DNA of 64,000 bases from Streptosporangium sp. NBC_01495 (GTDB taxonomy: Bacteria; Actinomycetota; Actinomycetes; Streptosporangiales; Streptosporangiaceae): positions 4,030,001 to 4,094,000 of the forward strand of contig NZ_CP109430.1 of NCBI RefSeq assembly GCF_036250735.1, read 5' to 3'. The translations under genes and the position numbers were made by a program. A model generated the notes under the pieces. It did not search any database. It was not told the origin of the DNA and worked only from the letters and a program-made list of their open reading frames with translations. Of this stretch, positions 46,297 through 58,600 are shown piece by piece. The stretch's first letter is position 1. Every line of letters begins with the position of its first letter.

Positions 46297-47339
46297 CAGT
46301 GTTCCTCAGGCATCGCCTGTTCTGGCCCGTCGTGATCCTGGCGGCCCTGCTGGCGCTCAACGTGGCGTTCACCGACAACTTCTTCAGCATTGAGATCAAG
46401 GATGGCCACCTCTACGGCAGCCTGATCGACATCATCAGATTCGGAGCGCCGCTGATCCTCGTCGCGCTCGGCATGACGCTGGTGATCGCGACCAGTGGAA
46501 TCGACCTGTCGGTGGGCTCGGTCGTGGCGATCTCCGGCGCCCTGGCCTGCCTGCAGATCAGCGACCTGAGCGACCAGAACTCGGTTGGCGGCATGCTGGG
46601 CGCGGTCGGCGTCGCGCTCGCGCTCTCGCTGGGGCTCGGTGTCTGGAACGGCCTGCTCGTCGCGAGCGTGGGCATCCAGCCCATCATCGCGACACTGATC
46701 CTGATGGTCGCCGGCCGCGGTCTGGCCCAGCTCATCACGGACGGGCAGATCCTCACGGTCAACAGCGTCCCGTACAAGCTGATCGGCGGAGGCTACTGGC
46801 TCACGATCCCGTTCGGGATCATCATCGTGCTCGTCGTGTTCGCGCTCACCGCGTTCCTCACCCGGCGGCTCGCCCTCGGCCTGCTCATCGAGTCGGTCGG
46901 CGGGAACGCCGAGGCGAGCCGCCTGGCGGGCATCAGCGCGCGCGGGGTGATCGTGACGGTCTACACGTTCTGCGCGCTGTGCGCGGGGATCGCCGGCCTC
47001 ATGATCAGCTCGAACGTGTCCAGCGCGGACGGCAACAACGCCGGCCTGTGGATCGAGCTGGACGCCATTCTCGCCGTCGTCATCGGCGGCACCTCGCTGT
47101 CGGGTGGCCGGTTCTCGCTCAGCGGCACAGTGCTGGGCGCGCTGGTCATCCAGACCCTGACCACCACGATCTACTCGATCGGCGTGCCGCCGGAGACGAC
47201 GCTGCTGTTCAAGGCACTCGTGGTGACCATCGTGTGCCTGCTCCAATCCCCGGCCTTCCGCGCGAAGGTCATCCGCCGACGTCGCCCGCCCGCCGGTACA
47301 TCCCCGGCGGCGCAGGAGAAGGTGAGGGTCCCGGCGTGA
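46293..47339 (+). CDS. ytfT: sugar ABC transporter permease (YtfT-like)
   Basis: 348 residues, RbsC-family permease with about ten hydrophobic segments. Typical motifs are GMTLVIATSGIDLSVGSVVA, IQPIIATLILMVAGRGLAQ, ESVGGNAEASRLAGI and AVVIGGTSLSGGRFS. It forms a heterodimeric channel with the next gene product. The start overlaps ytfR and its stop overlaps yjfF (GTGA). Confidence 0.94.
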
Positions 47340-48316
47340 GCACCCTGACCGTCCCGGCCCCGCGCGGCCTTTCGCGCAGGTATGTCCCCACCCTGGTCAC
47401 AACCGTCCTGCTCATCGCCATGTTCGTCGCCGGCGGGATCAGGTACGAGGGGTTCGCCAGCGGGCAGGTCGTTTTCAATGTCCTCATCGACAACGCGTTC
47501 CTGCTGGTCGTGGCCGTCGGCATGACCTTCGTGATCCTCACGGGCGGCATCGACCTGTCGGTCGGCTCGGTGGTGGCGCTGTCCACCATGGTCGCCGCCA
47601 CGCTGCTGAAGCAGGGCTGGCCCGCCGTGCCGGTCATGGCGCTCGTGCTGGCCATCGGCGTGACCCTCGGCCTCGGCATGGGCGCGATCATCCACTATTT
47701 CGAGATCCAGCCGTTCATCGTCACACTGGCCGGGATGTTCCTCGCCCGCGGCCTGTGCTACGTGATCGACACCGCGTCGATCCCCATCGACGACCCGACG
47801 TTCACCGCCTTCGCCCAGACACGGATCGACCTCGGCGCCGATCTGTGGGTCTCACCCAGCGTGGCGATCGCGGCCGTCGTGGTCGTCGTGGCGATGTACG
47901 TGCTGCATTACACCCGGCTCGGCAGGAACGTCCACGCCATCGGCGGCAGCGAGCAGTCGGCCATGCTCATGGGCCTTCCGGTGGCCCGCACGAAGATCAC
48001 GGTCTACGCGATCAGCGGATTCTGCTCGGCCTTCGGCGGCCTGCTGCTGTCCTTCTACATGCTGTCCGGATACGGCTTGCACGCGGTCGGGATGGAACTG
48101 GACGCCATCGCCGCGGTCGTCATCGGCGGCACGCTGCTGACCGGCGGCTCCGGATATCTGTTCGGCACCGTGATGGGCGTGCTCGTGCTCGGCTTGATCC
48201 AGACGATCCTCAGTTTCGAGGGCACGCTGAGCTCCTGGTGGACGCGCATCTTCATCGGGCTGCTGCTGTTCGCCTTCATTCTCATGCAGCGCTTGATCAC
48301 GGCTCGAAGCACGTGA
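47336..48316 (+). CDS. yjfF: sugar ABC transporter permease (YjfF-like)
   Basis: 326 residues from the GTG at 47336, overlapping the ytfT stop. RbsC-family features: GMTFVILTGGIDLSVGSVVA, IQPFIVTLAGMFLARGLCYV, RLGRNVHAIGGSEQSAMLMG and AVVIGGTLLTGGSGY. The pair of different permeases is typical of the YtfQRT-YjfF furanose importer. A bidirectional hairpin follows at 48,363. Confidence 0.94.
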   Translation: MSTLTVPAPRGLSRRYVPTLVTTVLLIAMFVAGGIRYEGFASGQVVFNVLIDNAFLLVVAVGMTFVILTGGIDLSVGSVVALSTMVAATLLKQGWPAVPVMALVLAIGVTLGLGMGAIIHYFEIQPFIVTLAGMFLARGLCYVIDTASIPIDDPTFTAFAQTRIDLGADLWVSPSVAIAAVVVVVAMYVLHYTRLGRNVHAIGGSEQSAMLMGLPVARTKITVYAISGFCSAFGGLLLSFYMLSGYGLHAVGMELDAIAAVVIGGTLLTGGSGYLFGTVMGVLVLGLIQTILSFEGTLSSWWTRIFIGLLLFAFILMQRLITARST

Positions 48317-48362
48317 CGGCGGCCGCTGGCTCCGGGCCTGATCCACGCGGGAGGGAAACCTC

Positions 48363-48408
48363 CGCTCGTCCCGGTCCCGCTCTTCGTGGGCACGGGCCGG
48401 GACGAGCG
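48363..48408. terminator. bidirectional terminator between yjfF and the toxin-type operon
   Basis: 12-bp stem (CGCTCGTCCCGG / CCGGGACGAGCG) enclosing a partly paired 22-base loop, placed between two convergent operons and ~20 bases from the end of the 413-residue protein gene. Confidence 0.7.
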
Positions 48409-48427
48409 TTGGTTCAGTAGTGGAGGT

Positions 48428-49669
48428 TCAGTAGTGGCGGTGCGGCATGTCTCCGGGAATGCCGGCCTCCTCCATCGCCTGGAAGACGAGGGTCGCCAGC
48501 GTCTGGGCGTCCGGCATGCTCTCGGCCTGGGCGATCACCGACCGGACGACCTCGGCCCGGCTGTCGGTGAAGCTCGTCTCCTTCTTGCCGGGCATGTGGT
48601 GCTCGGCCTCCTCCGCCCACGCGGCGAACGTGGCGATCCGGGAGTAGAAGGGGCTGACGGCGAAGCTGCTCTGCCCTTCGGGCAGCGTCTTCGCGACGAT
48701 GGCGAGCAGGGTGTCCCCGATGACGTCGGATCGGTCACCGGGGTCGTCGCCGACGAGGTAGTAGACGACCATCTTGTCGTTCTTGACCATCTCGTCCAGG
48801 GGGAGGACCCCCACGATCATCTTGAACTTGACGAGCAGCGGGCCGATCTGGGGATGCTCGAACAGCGGGGTGAGCGCCCTGGCCAGCTCCAGCGCCGCCT
48901 TCTGGGAGCCGACGTTGAACACGAGCCGCCGCATCCGCCGGTTGAACGACCCGGGGTCGAACCTGTGACGCATGTTTATGACGTGGATGTAGTCGGCCCG
49001 CTGGAGGCCCTCCGCCAGGTCGTCGCCGTTCTGGGCGAGGACGAGGCAGTTACCGGTGGATTCGGCTCGCCGTACGAAGTCGAGGATGTCGGTGATCTCG
49101 ACGGGCTTGGCCAGGTAGGTGGTGTTGTCCATGTCGCCCGACATCAGGCCGTAGAGCATGTCCGGTCTGGCGTCCGGGTTGGGGCTGCCCGTTCCGGGAT
49201 CGAAGTAGTAGGCCCACAGGGTCTCGTACAGTTCCATGTTGCGCCGGTGGTTCATCGCGTACCGGGTCTCGTCGTCGAGCGCGAGCAGGCGCGGCGACAA
49301 CGCCTCGGCCGAGGTGAACGCCCGCCCGGGGATCGTGAGCGGCGGGATGGCCGGGCCGATGCCGTCGTCGAAACCCGTGTCGAAGTCGACGTCGCCCTCG
49401 ATGTCGCCGAGGTCACCGCCGGTGTCGATCCGGGGGATCTGGGGGATCTGGGGAACGACCCGCGTCTTCGGGGCGGTCAGGTGGTCGCGGGCGGGCCCGT
49501 CGACGTTCGGGGTCGGCGTGACGCGCCCCCAGTCGGGGCGCGCCGGCGCGGGGTTGGCCGGTGCGCCCTGCGCGACCGGGTCGCCCTGGTCGACCGGCGG
49601 TCCGTCCGCGGGGCGGGCCGGTGGTGGCTGCTGCTTCTTGGAGTACTTCTTCCTGCTGAACATGTACAT
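48428..49669 (-). CDS. unrecognised 413-residue protein encoded directly after the TcA-like giant
   Basis: Starts at the ATG at 49669, two bases after the giant gene's stop; an ATG at 49663 is equally possible. It is clearly translationally linked. No signal peptide or membrane segment is seen. Residues ~1-130 are low-complexity: a basic start (FSRKKYSKKQQ), a Pro/Ala-rich stretch and an Asp/Gly-rich stretch (GDLGDIEGDVDFDTGFDDG). Residues ~130-413 look folded: MELYETLWAYYFDPG, ITDILDFVRRAESTGNCLVL, MRRLVFNVGSQKAALELARA and KMVVYYLVGDDPGDRSDVIG. The alternation of strand and helix around FNVGSQKAALELA...MVVYYL faintly recalls HopA1-type effector domains, but I cannot confirm it. It may be cargo, chaperone or replacement for a TcB/TcC part. 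Confidence 0.85.
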   Translation of the reverse strand: MYMFSRKKYSKKQQPPPARPADGPPVDQGDPVAQGAPANPAPARPDWGRVTPTPNVDGPARDHLTAPKTRVVPQIPQIPRIDTGGDLGDIEGDVDFDTGFDDGIGPAIPPLTIPGRAFTSAEALSPRLLALDDETRYAMNHRRNMELYETLWAYYFDPGTGSPNPDARPDMLYGLMSGDMDNTTYLAKPVEITDILDFVRRAESTGNCLVLAQNGDDLAEGLQRADYIHVINMRHRFDPGSFNRRMRRLVFNVGSQKAALELARALTPLFEHPQIGPLLVKFKMIVGVLPLDEMVKNDKMVVYYLVGDDPGDRSDVIGDTLLAIVAKTLPEGQSSFAVSPFYSRIATFAAWAEEAEHHMPGKKETSFTDSRAEVVRSVIAQAESMPDAQTLATLVFQAMEEAGIPGDMPHRHY

Positions 49670-49671
49670 CG

Positions 49672-52600
49672 TCAGACCGCCCGGTAGGTGAGTACGAGTC
49701 CGAGGTTGATCAGGGTTTTCCGATCGCCGTCCACGGTCAGCGTCCACTCCTCGGCCCGAAGGCCGGGGACCCGGATCGCCTTCCCGTCGTCGATGAGCCG
49801 CCCGTTGAGGCGCAACCGGGCCGACCCTCCGCCGGCCGGTTCGTAGCGCGCGTACATCCCGGTGATCTGGCCTCCGACCATGTCGGGGAACATCTCCGGC
49901 GTGATCGGCAGCACCAGGTCGCCGCCGTCGGCGAAGGCCTGCCACCGCTCGGCGAACTCGCCGGCCACGTCGATGTACCGCGCCGCCGTGTACGGCCGCC
50001 GCATCCCGCGCACCGCGTTGGTGAACACGTCCCCGCCCTGCTCGGCGGTGTACTTGACCAGCAGGGTCACGTCGGACAGGTCGTGGGGACGCCGGCCGGT
50101 GATCTCCATGCGCCACGTCGACACCGCTCCGGTGCCCTCGAACGGCAGGTAGCGCTCGTCGTCGAAGCGCAGCTCGAACAGGCCGTTGTTGTCGCGGTAC
50201 TGCTCGGTGTCCGACAGGGCGATCTGCTGGCCGGGCCTCCAGTCCGACCGGATCGACGCGGGCGCGTCCCCCTTGGCGTCGATCAGGTAGCGCACCGCCC
50301 CGGCGTCCGGGCTGAGCACCGTCCTGTGGCCGGTCTGGGTGAGCACGGCGTTGACCTCGATCGGCCCCTCCGGCCCGTCGAACACGATCGAGACGGTCTT
50401 GACGCGCCGCCGGTAGTGCCCGGGGAAGTCCCGGTCGAACAGCTCCTCGGTCAGCGCGAACTCGCAGCGGCCGTCGTTCCTCAGCGCGAGCACCGCGAGC
50501 GGGTCGAGCTGGAGCAGGGAGACCCGTTTGGTGATCTCCAGGCCTCGGCTGTCGGAGGAGGTGTAGGCGTTGCCGAGGCGTTCGACGTCGACCGCCAGGG
50601 CCTCCCCGGCGAGCAGGCCGTCGCGGCGGCTCTCCCAGTAGACCGGCTGGATGTAGGACTCCGACGTGCCCCGTTCGTACTGGTAGGCGCGTTCGGCGGC
50701 CTTGGCGATCTCGTGGGCCAGGCCGTAGGAGGCGAAGTACATCGCCGCCAGGCGGCCGGCCTTCCACCGGTAGAGCTCGGCGTTGGTGAACTTGCCGGTG
50801 AGGAAGGTGGCCACGGCCTCCAGGTCGGCGATCTCCTGGTCGGCGATCTCCAGTTCGCGCCGGGCGGCGGCGAGGCCGGCCCTGGCGGCGGTGATCTGGT
50901 GGCCCAGTTCGCGCTGGTCGGCCTTGGCCAGCATGACCTGGTAGCGCCAGTCGCCCTCCTGGCGTTCCTGCTCGACGCGGACGCCGTACAGCTCGCCGAG
51001 CACGCTGAAGGCCTCGCCGAGGGTCTGGGCGATGTCGGAGCCGACGTCCAGGACCCGGCCGGCCTGCTCGCCGCCGAACATGGTGCCCAGGATGAACGGG
51101 CCGGCCAGGACCTGCGGGGCGGCGTACGCGATGGCGGCGCCGATCTTCAGGCCGGAGGAGGCGAAGTGCGAGTTGACGCCGTCGGTCATCGCGCGGATCT
51201 GGGACTGCTGGAGCGGGGTGAGGCCGGTCTCGACGAGGTTCTCGTAGTACTTCTGCCGGGCCGTGGCGGCCTCGCGGGAGGCCTCGAACTGGGCGAGGTT
51301 CTCGATGGCCGACTCGACCTGGGCCTCGCGGACGGCCCGTGTCATCTGCCGGATGTTGCCCTCCTGCCGGGTCTGCAGCAGGGTCAGCTCCTCGGCGTCG
51401 CGGCGTTCGAGCACTCCCAGGAGCTCGCCGCCGAAGCCGCGCAGCCGGTCGGCCAGGTCCTGCGCCCTGCGGTACAGGAAGCCGAACCGGTGGTGCGGGA
51501 CCGGCGCCGACAGCCCGGCCGTGACCTGGTCGGGGGTGAGCCCGGCCGCGGCGCCCCGGACCAGGGCCATCACGTCGGCGGGCGGCTCGAACAGGGGCAG
51601 CGGGCGGCTGACGCCCATGATGTCGAGGGAGGCCCTGATCTTGCGGAGCCGGTCCTCGACGCGGTCCCAGTAGTCGCCCAGCACCGTGTTGCCGGGGATG
51701 AAGAAGTAGGGGTCGGCCACGCCGCGGTGGACGGCCCCCATGCCGTCGAGCAGGGTGCCGCCGGCGGTGACGGTCTCGGCGTACGGGTCGGTGACCTCGG
51801 CGGGGTCGAGCTCGTCGTAGCTCCTCGCCGGGGACAGGTGGCGCGGGCCGGCGCTCCGCGGGCGCTCGCCGAGCAGGTCGTACGCCAGGATGTAGAGCAT
51901 CCTGGCCTCGTCGACGCTTTCCAGCGTGTACTGCCGGAACAGCAGGTCGCCCCAGTCGAGCACGTTGTCGACGTAGGCCATCACGACGGCCCGGCGGTAG
52001 GCGGTCGGGCGCAGCTCCGCGATGGCGTGCGGGTCGAACGGGTCGTCCCGGTAGGCCTTCAGGAGGGCGCCGTGGTCGCCCATCAGGTCGTACTGGCGGC
52101 GCAGGCGGGCGATCATGCCGATCTTCTCGCGGAGCCGGTCGTGGCTCTCGAACGGGCGGACCCGGTCGGCCAGGCCGTCGAGCAGGGCCAGGTCGGCGGG
52201 GGTGCACGGGCGGGCGTGCTCGAAGAGCGGGGCCAGCGACTCGACGTCGGCCAGGACCGGGCGCAGGTCCCGGCCGACGCCCGGGGGCAGGTTCTCCAGG
52301 TCGCTCAGGCACCCGGCGACCAGCGCCCGCAGGTCGATCGCGAGGAAGGGCAGGAAACGCCAGTAGCGGTCCTGCTCGGTGGGGTCGAAGACGTACTCGT
52401 ACCAAATCTTGGCGTCGGCGAAGCGCTGGGCGGCGTTGAGCGCCTGGGCGATGAGCAGCGGCGCGTGGAAGAAGATCTCCCAGTGGTAGCGGCCGTTGGC
52501 GCTCTGGAAGTCCAGGTGGGTGCCGGCCGGCACTCCCGCGACCTCGGCCCGCACCCTGATCGTGGTGGAGCCCGTCGCCGTGGTGCTGAAGGTGGGCAGC

Positions 52601-55600
52601 TCGTCGATCTCCTGGGTCTCCGGGGCGAGCAGCGCGGGCACGCCGCCGACCAGGAGCCTGCGGTTGAGCTCGAACGCCGTGCTGGAGGTGAGCCGCACGA
52701 TCTCGTGCGGCAGGGCGGCGTACTCGTAGGGGCGATGCACGACGCCGGTCCTGGGGTAGACGGTGTACTGGCCGCCGAGGAAGAGGAACAGGTCCGACGC
52801 GGTGTCCATCGCGCCGGTGTAGCGGGTGGTGAAGCCGGGCGGCAGCGAGCGCCAGTTGCCCTCGATCGGGGTGAAGGCGGCCGGTGCCGAGGGCTCCTGG
52901 GCGGCGGGGACGACGGCGTACTCCTCGCCGCTGAGGAGGTAGCGCTGGTCGCCGCGCCGGAAGGTGGCGTCGACGGCGCGCGGCAGCGCCTTCGGGTAGC
53001 CGGTGTCGGCGACCAGCGGGATGTCGGCGCCGTCGAGCGTGTAGCGGTAGTACTCCTCGCCGCTGAGCAGGAACAGGTGGTCGCCGGACACGTAGGCCGC
53101 GTCGACCGTCCCGGTCGTGTTGAGCGCCGTGGCGATCCTGCCGAGCGGGCGCGTCGGGTGCTGGGTGGTGTCGGTGCCCACGGTGAAGGTGTCGTCGCCG
53201 AAGAAGTACGGTGTGCCGTTCACGTCGGCCGCCGTCCGGATCCTCACGGGCAGGCCGTCGGGGTTGTCCCTGAGCGCCCGCGGGTAGCCGTCCTCCTGGC
53301 GGCCGTTCGCGACCTTCGTGTACGTGTCACCGAAGATCAGGAACAGCGTGGTTCCCCTGACCAGCGCGGCCTGCACGCGGGCCCGGTCCGGGATCGGCCA
53401 CTTGTCGCGCACCCGGCCTGGCGAGCCGAACAGGCCGCTCGTCACGTCGCGCTGGGCGTAGGTGTCGCCGTTGAGGAAGTACTCGGCGCCGTTCCAGGTG
53501 AACGCCGCGTCGATCGAGGTCCAGCGCGGGAGGTCCTCGGTGTTGGTGCTGAGCTGCCTGGGGTAGCCCAGGTCCATCTTCCGGTCCGCCAGGCGTCCCC
53601 GGTAGCGGTGGTACTCGCGGCCGGTGAACACGTAGGTGGACTCGCCGCGCACCAGCACCGCGTCGACCCGGCCGGTGGTGGCCAGCTCCCCGCCGGCCAG
53701 GTTGCCCCAGCGGCCCGCGGTGGACTCGCCGGTCGTCTTCAGCGGGCCGAACGGCTTGGTGACCAGGAACTCCCCGGTCAGGTTGTTGAAGAAGTAGCGG
53801 GTGTCGCCGTGTTCGAAGGCGGCGTCGACGCGCTCCCAGTCGGGCAGCCGGTGGCCGTTGCCCTTGAGCTCCAGCACCGGCGGGTCCTCACCGGGGTCGG
53901 CGATGACCGGGCGCACCAGGAAGCTGCCGCCCTTGTGGTCGACGCTGAACCAGGGTCCGTCGGGCGACTCGACCGGCATGTTGAACGGAACCACCTCGCC
54001 GACGACCGGCTCGGCGAAGACCTTGCCGACGTCGACCGGCTTGGCGGGCCGCACGGGCGTGGCGATCGGGACGGCGTACAACTCGGGGGTGAGCGCGAAC
54101 GACGAGGCGTGCCCGCTCTCCCCGATCGTGTACGAGCAGGACACCACGATCGAGTCGTGCGTGCCCGCGCCGGGGACGGTGGCCGAGGCCCGCACGAACA
54201 GGGTCTCGCCGGTGATCGGGCCGTCGTGCAGCGGGCCGGGCGGCAACGTCTGCGGGGCGACCCACTCGCGGTTGAGGTTCTGGAAGGAGTAGAGGATCCG
54301 CACCCGGTGCTTGGGCGGCGGCGCGGAGACGTTCTGCCTGTCGCCCTCCGTCTCGGCGGTGATGACGGTCCTGCCGGTGTCCTCGGGCGCGACCGCCTCC
54401 ACGACGCTCCAGAAGACGAAGACCCGGCCGAAGGCGTGCACGGGGTCGACGCGGTCGGCGTCGATCTGCACGTCGACCCGGTGCCACGGCTCCCAGCTCG
54501 CCGACAGGCGCTCGCCGTCGCGGAACTCGGCCTCCCGCAGGTACCAGCGGCGCGGATCGGTGCGGGTACGGCCGAAGAGGACGAGCCGGCGGGTGCCGTC
54601 GGCGGCGTCGTCGGCCCGGTAGACGTAGGCCCCGGCGATGGCCAGGCGGCTGACCTCGGTGTATTCGTCGAGGTAACGCCGGTAGGCGCGCTGGACCGTG
54701 TCGGCGGTGATCTCGCCCTGGAGGAGGTCGTCCTCCAGCTCCCTGAACGCGGGGGTCCTGGTGTCGCGCAGCTCGGGGCGGAGGTAGTTCTCCGGGTAGA
54801 GGAAGACCTTCCGGTTGGCCTCCCAGGTCCGGTAGTTCCTCAGCCACTGCCACCAGGTGCGCAACCTCGGCTTGACGTCCTCCCCGCCGCCGGGCTCCTC
54901 CAGGTCAAGGAGGTAGCGGTGCAGGTAGAGCTGGGTGGCCGCGATGGCCTCCCGCACCCGTGAGGTGGTGCCCTCGCGGCCCATCTCGACGTCGATGAGG
55001 GCGTGCTCGTAGATCTCGGCGGCGGTGGCCAACCCGGGGTGCAGGTGCAGCACCGCCGGGACCAGCGCGTCGCGCCTGGCCACGTTGAGGTCGTCGTGCG
55101 CGAGCGGGATCGCCGCCTCGGGCAGCAGGGCCTCAAGGGTGTCGGCGGTGGCGCCGCGCAGCGCCGACGGACCGGCGCCCATCCTGCCAGCGACCGAGAA
55201 CAGGCGGGTGAGCTTGAGCAGGAACTCGATCTCGAACCGGTCCTCCTCGGCGGGGAACTCGGTGATCAGGCCCGCGTTGCGCTTGACCCACCGCAGCTCG
55301 TCGGGATCCCACGGGAACAGCTCGCACAACCGCTCGTACGGGTCTTCCGTGCCCCCGACCAGCATCTGGGCCAGGCCGGGGTGGCGCCGGTTGAGGTCGG
55401 CGAAGGCGACGATGGTGTGCATGTCGGTCAGGCGGTAGTCGGCCGCGTCGGACCAGCGGTGCCGGAAGAGCTGCGGGAAGGTACGGTCGAGCACGTCCAG
55501 GCGGCCGGAGTAGCGGACGTACCGGTCGTCCTTGGCCAGGTAGACGGCCTCGCCCAGGGTGAAGGCGCCGATGACGCCCTCCTCGAAGGACGAGGGCAGG

Positions 55601-58600
55601 TCGCCCCAGTCGTCCTTGATCGTGCGAGGGTAGCCCTGCTCGGCGTGGTCGAGCGTGCCGGGCGGGTAGCGGACGTACTGGTCGCCGGCGAAGGCGTACA
55701 GCTCGCCCTTGCGGCCGACGAACGCGGCGTCGATGACCGGGGCGGTCGCGAACGCGTTGCGGACGCGGCCGAACCGGGCGGCGACGGAGTCGACGGCGCC
55801 GTCGACGGTGAAGCGGTCGCCCTTGAAGAAGTAGACCCTGCCGTCCTTCAGGAAGGCGGCGTCGACACCGTCCTCGAACTCGGCCGGGAGGCCTCCCCAG
55901 TCGCCCTCGATCGTGCGGGGGTAGCCCTCGTCGACGTGGAGGTAGTCGGCGCCGGTGTAGCGGACGTACTGGTCGCCGGAGAACAGGAAGGTGTGCCGGT
56001 CGCGGACCAGCGCGGCGTCGACCCTCCCGAGGTCGGCGATCGTGTTGCGCACCCTGCCCAGCAGGCCGATCGGGTACGTCGCGGACGCCGACGTCGAGAC
56101 GGCGTGCACGAGGTGGCCGGTGACCAGGTGGGCGGTGCGACCGCCCGCCACCGCCGCGTCGACGCCGTGCACGGCGACCGCGTCGTCGAAGGACTCGGGC
56201 AGCCCGGCGAAGGCCGCCTCCCTTCGCAGTTCGCGCACGATGGGTTTGGGGTAGCCGGGGTCGACGTACCGGTAGCTCGGACCGGTGTAGCGGACGTACC
56301 GGCTCCCGCCGAACACGTAGGTGTGGCCGCCGAAGACCACCGCCGCGTCGACGGCCGAGCCGAACGGGTTGAGCGAGTGCCCCCAGCGGTCGCGGATCCG
56401 GACGGGCGCGGTGAACGCGCGGTCGGCGTAGGTGGTGAAGGTCTCGGTGAAGAAGAAGTGGGTCACCCCGTCGGCCGCGGTGAACGCGGTCTTCAGCCGG
56501 TCACCGGGCGCGACCGTGAAGCCGCGCCAGAGGCGTTCGATCGGCTGCGGGTGGGACCACAGGCCGGTGGCCTCGTTGAACCGCACGCAGCGTTCGCCGC
56601 TGAGCAGCACCGTCGTCCGGCCCTCGAACAACACCGCGTCGGGCACGGGGAACCCGTCCGGCGCCTTCCAGAACGTCTCGTCGACGAGCGCCGGGGAGCC
56701 GGGGTCGGGGCTCTCGTAGGGCCCCTCGTCGCCGGTGTAGGTGAGGTGGCGCATCGTGCCGCCGGGCCCGGGGTGCTCGAACAGGTGCGTCGTGCCGTCG
56801 CGGTGGTAGGCCAGCGCGACACCGGTCAGCCCGCCCCAGTGCTCGGCGATGGACCCCGGCTCGCCGTCGGCGCCGTCGACGCTGTCGGCCGGGTCGCCGT
56901 GGACGACGAACTGGTCCCCGCTGAACAGGTACGTCCTTCCGTCCCGTCCCACGAACGCGGCGTCGACCGTGTTGTCCTGGTAGATCGTGTTGCGCGGGCG
57001 GCCCCACTCCTCGTCGAGCGGGTAGTCCCTGCCGACGGCCGTGTCGAAGCACATCGGGCCCTTGAACAGGTAGGTGTTCCCGTCGGCCCCGGTCAGCACG
57101 GCGTCGAGGCCGTCGCGGTAGCCGGCCGGGACGGCGCGCAGCGCCGGCGGCCGGACCGGCTCGTGGCGCTCGGGGCCCTCCAGGGCGTGCTGCCGCCGCC
57201 AGCCCTCGGCGGTCTGCACCATGACCGAGCCGCGGTCGAGGTAGGCGGCCGTGATGCCGGGCAGCTCGTAGGACCTGTGGAGGCCGTCGGAGACGGCGTG
57301 CCACTCGCCGCCGCGGAACAGGTAGACGGTGCGCCGGTCGGCGAACGCCGCGTCCACCCCGTCGAGGGTGACCTCCAGCGCCCCCAGGCGGGGCTCCCCG
57401 GCCAGCGCCGACAGGGCACGCGGGTAGCCGTCCTCGATCACCCGGTAGTCGTGGTCGCGGTAGCGGACGTACTGGGAGCCGGAGAACAGGTACGTGTACG
57501 TGCGGGTGACGTCGGCGCCGTCGACCTTCTCGGTCACGTCCATGACCAGGGTCGCGTCGACCCGGCCGGTGCGCTGGATCGTGTTGACGACGTTGCCCCA
57601 GAACGTCGCGGTGGTCGCCGGGTAGCGGTCGTCGATCTCGGTGTGGTCGTCGGTGGAGTAGCGGACGTACCGGTCGCCGGAGAAGACGTAGGTCTTGCCG
57701 TCCTTGCCGACGAACGCGGCGTCGACGCGGTCGAACGGGATGCTGTCCCAGCGTTCGCGCAGGTTCCTGGGCTCCGACCACCAGCGGTGCCGGTTGTCGA
57801 AGACGACGAAGCGGTCGCCGCTGAACAGGTAGGTCTGGTTGTCGCGGCCGGTGAGGACCGCGTCGACGCCGGTGAACGCGTCGGGCAGGTTCAGCCAGTT
57901 CTCCGCCAGCGGCCTGGGGAAGCCCTCGTCGGGCGTGGTGTGGTCGCGGGTGGAGTAGCGGACGTGGAACGGGGTGTCGTCGCCGTGGACCCGGACGCGG
58001 TCACCGGCGCGGCGGATGGTCAGCACGATGCCGCCCTCGGCGGTCACCCGCCACTCGGGCGAGGCGCCGGTCACTGCGGCGGACGGGCCGACGACCACGC
58101 CGTGGTCGGAGAGGCGGCGGCGCAGCGCGGGCGAGCAGTTGCCGTCGGCCAGCTCGGCCTCGTAGCCGGCGGGCAGGTCGAGGATGAGCCCGACCGGGCC
58201 GAACAGGTGGGCTGAGCCGTCCATCACGAACGCGGCGTCGACCCGGTCGAGCCCGCCCCAGTCGCCGGTGACGGCGCGCGGATAACCGAGGTCGACGACG
58301 GAGTAGTCGGCGCCGGAGTAGCGGATGTAGCGGTCACCGCCGAACAGGTAGGTCCTGCCGTCGAGCCCGACGAACGCGGCGTCGACCCGGCCGCCGGGCA
58401 GCACGTCGGCCTGCAGGCCCCACCTCTCCGCGGTCGGTGTCACGTCGCCGCCGGACGCGCCGAGGGCGACGGTCTTGCCGTCCTTGAACAGGTGGACGGT
58501 GCCGGAGCCGTCCTCGAAGGCCGCCTCGACGGCCCCCTCGAACTCGACCGGCACACCCGGACGCCACGTCTCGATGCGCCGAGGGTAGCCCTCGGCCACC

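Noticed and set aside
49670-52405. Long N-terminal extension of the 413-residue protein frame into the giant gene
   Set aside because: The upstream part is Arg/Pro-rich noise overlapping the TcA-like gene in another frame. The real start is the ATG at 49,669.
50083-54963. Plus-strand open frame of over 1,600 codons opposite the TcA-like gene, and others at 55,003-58,215 and 58,492-62,445
   Set aside because: Antisense shadows with compositionally biased peptides and no ribosome site. The minus-strand frame has clear domains across the same region.
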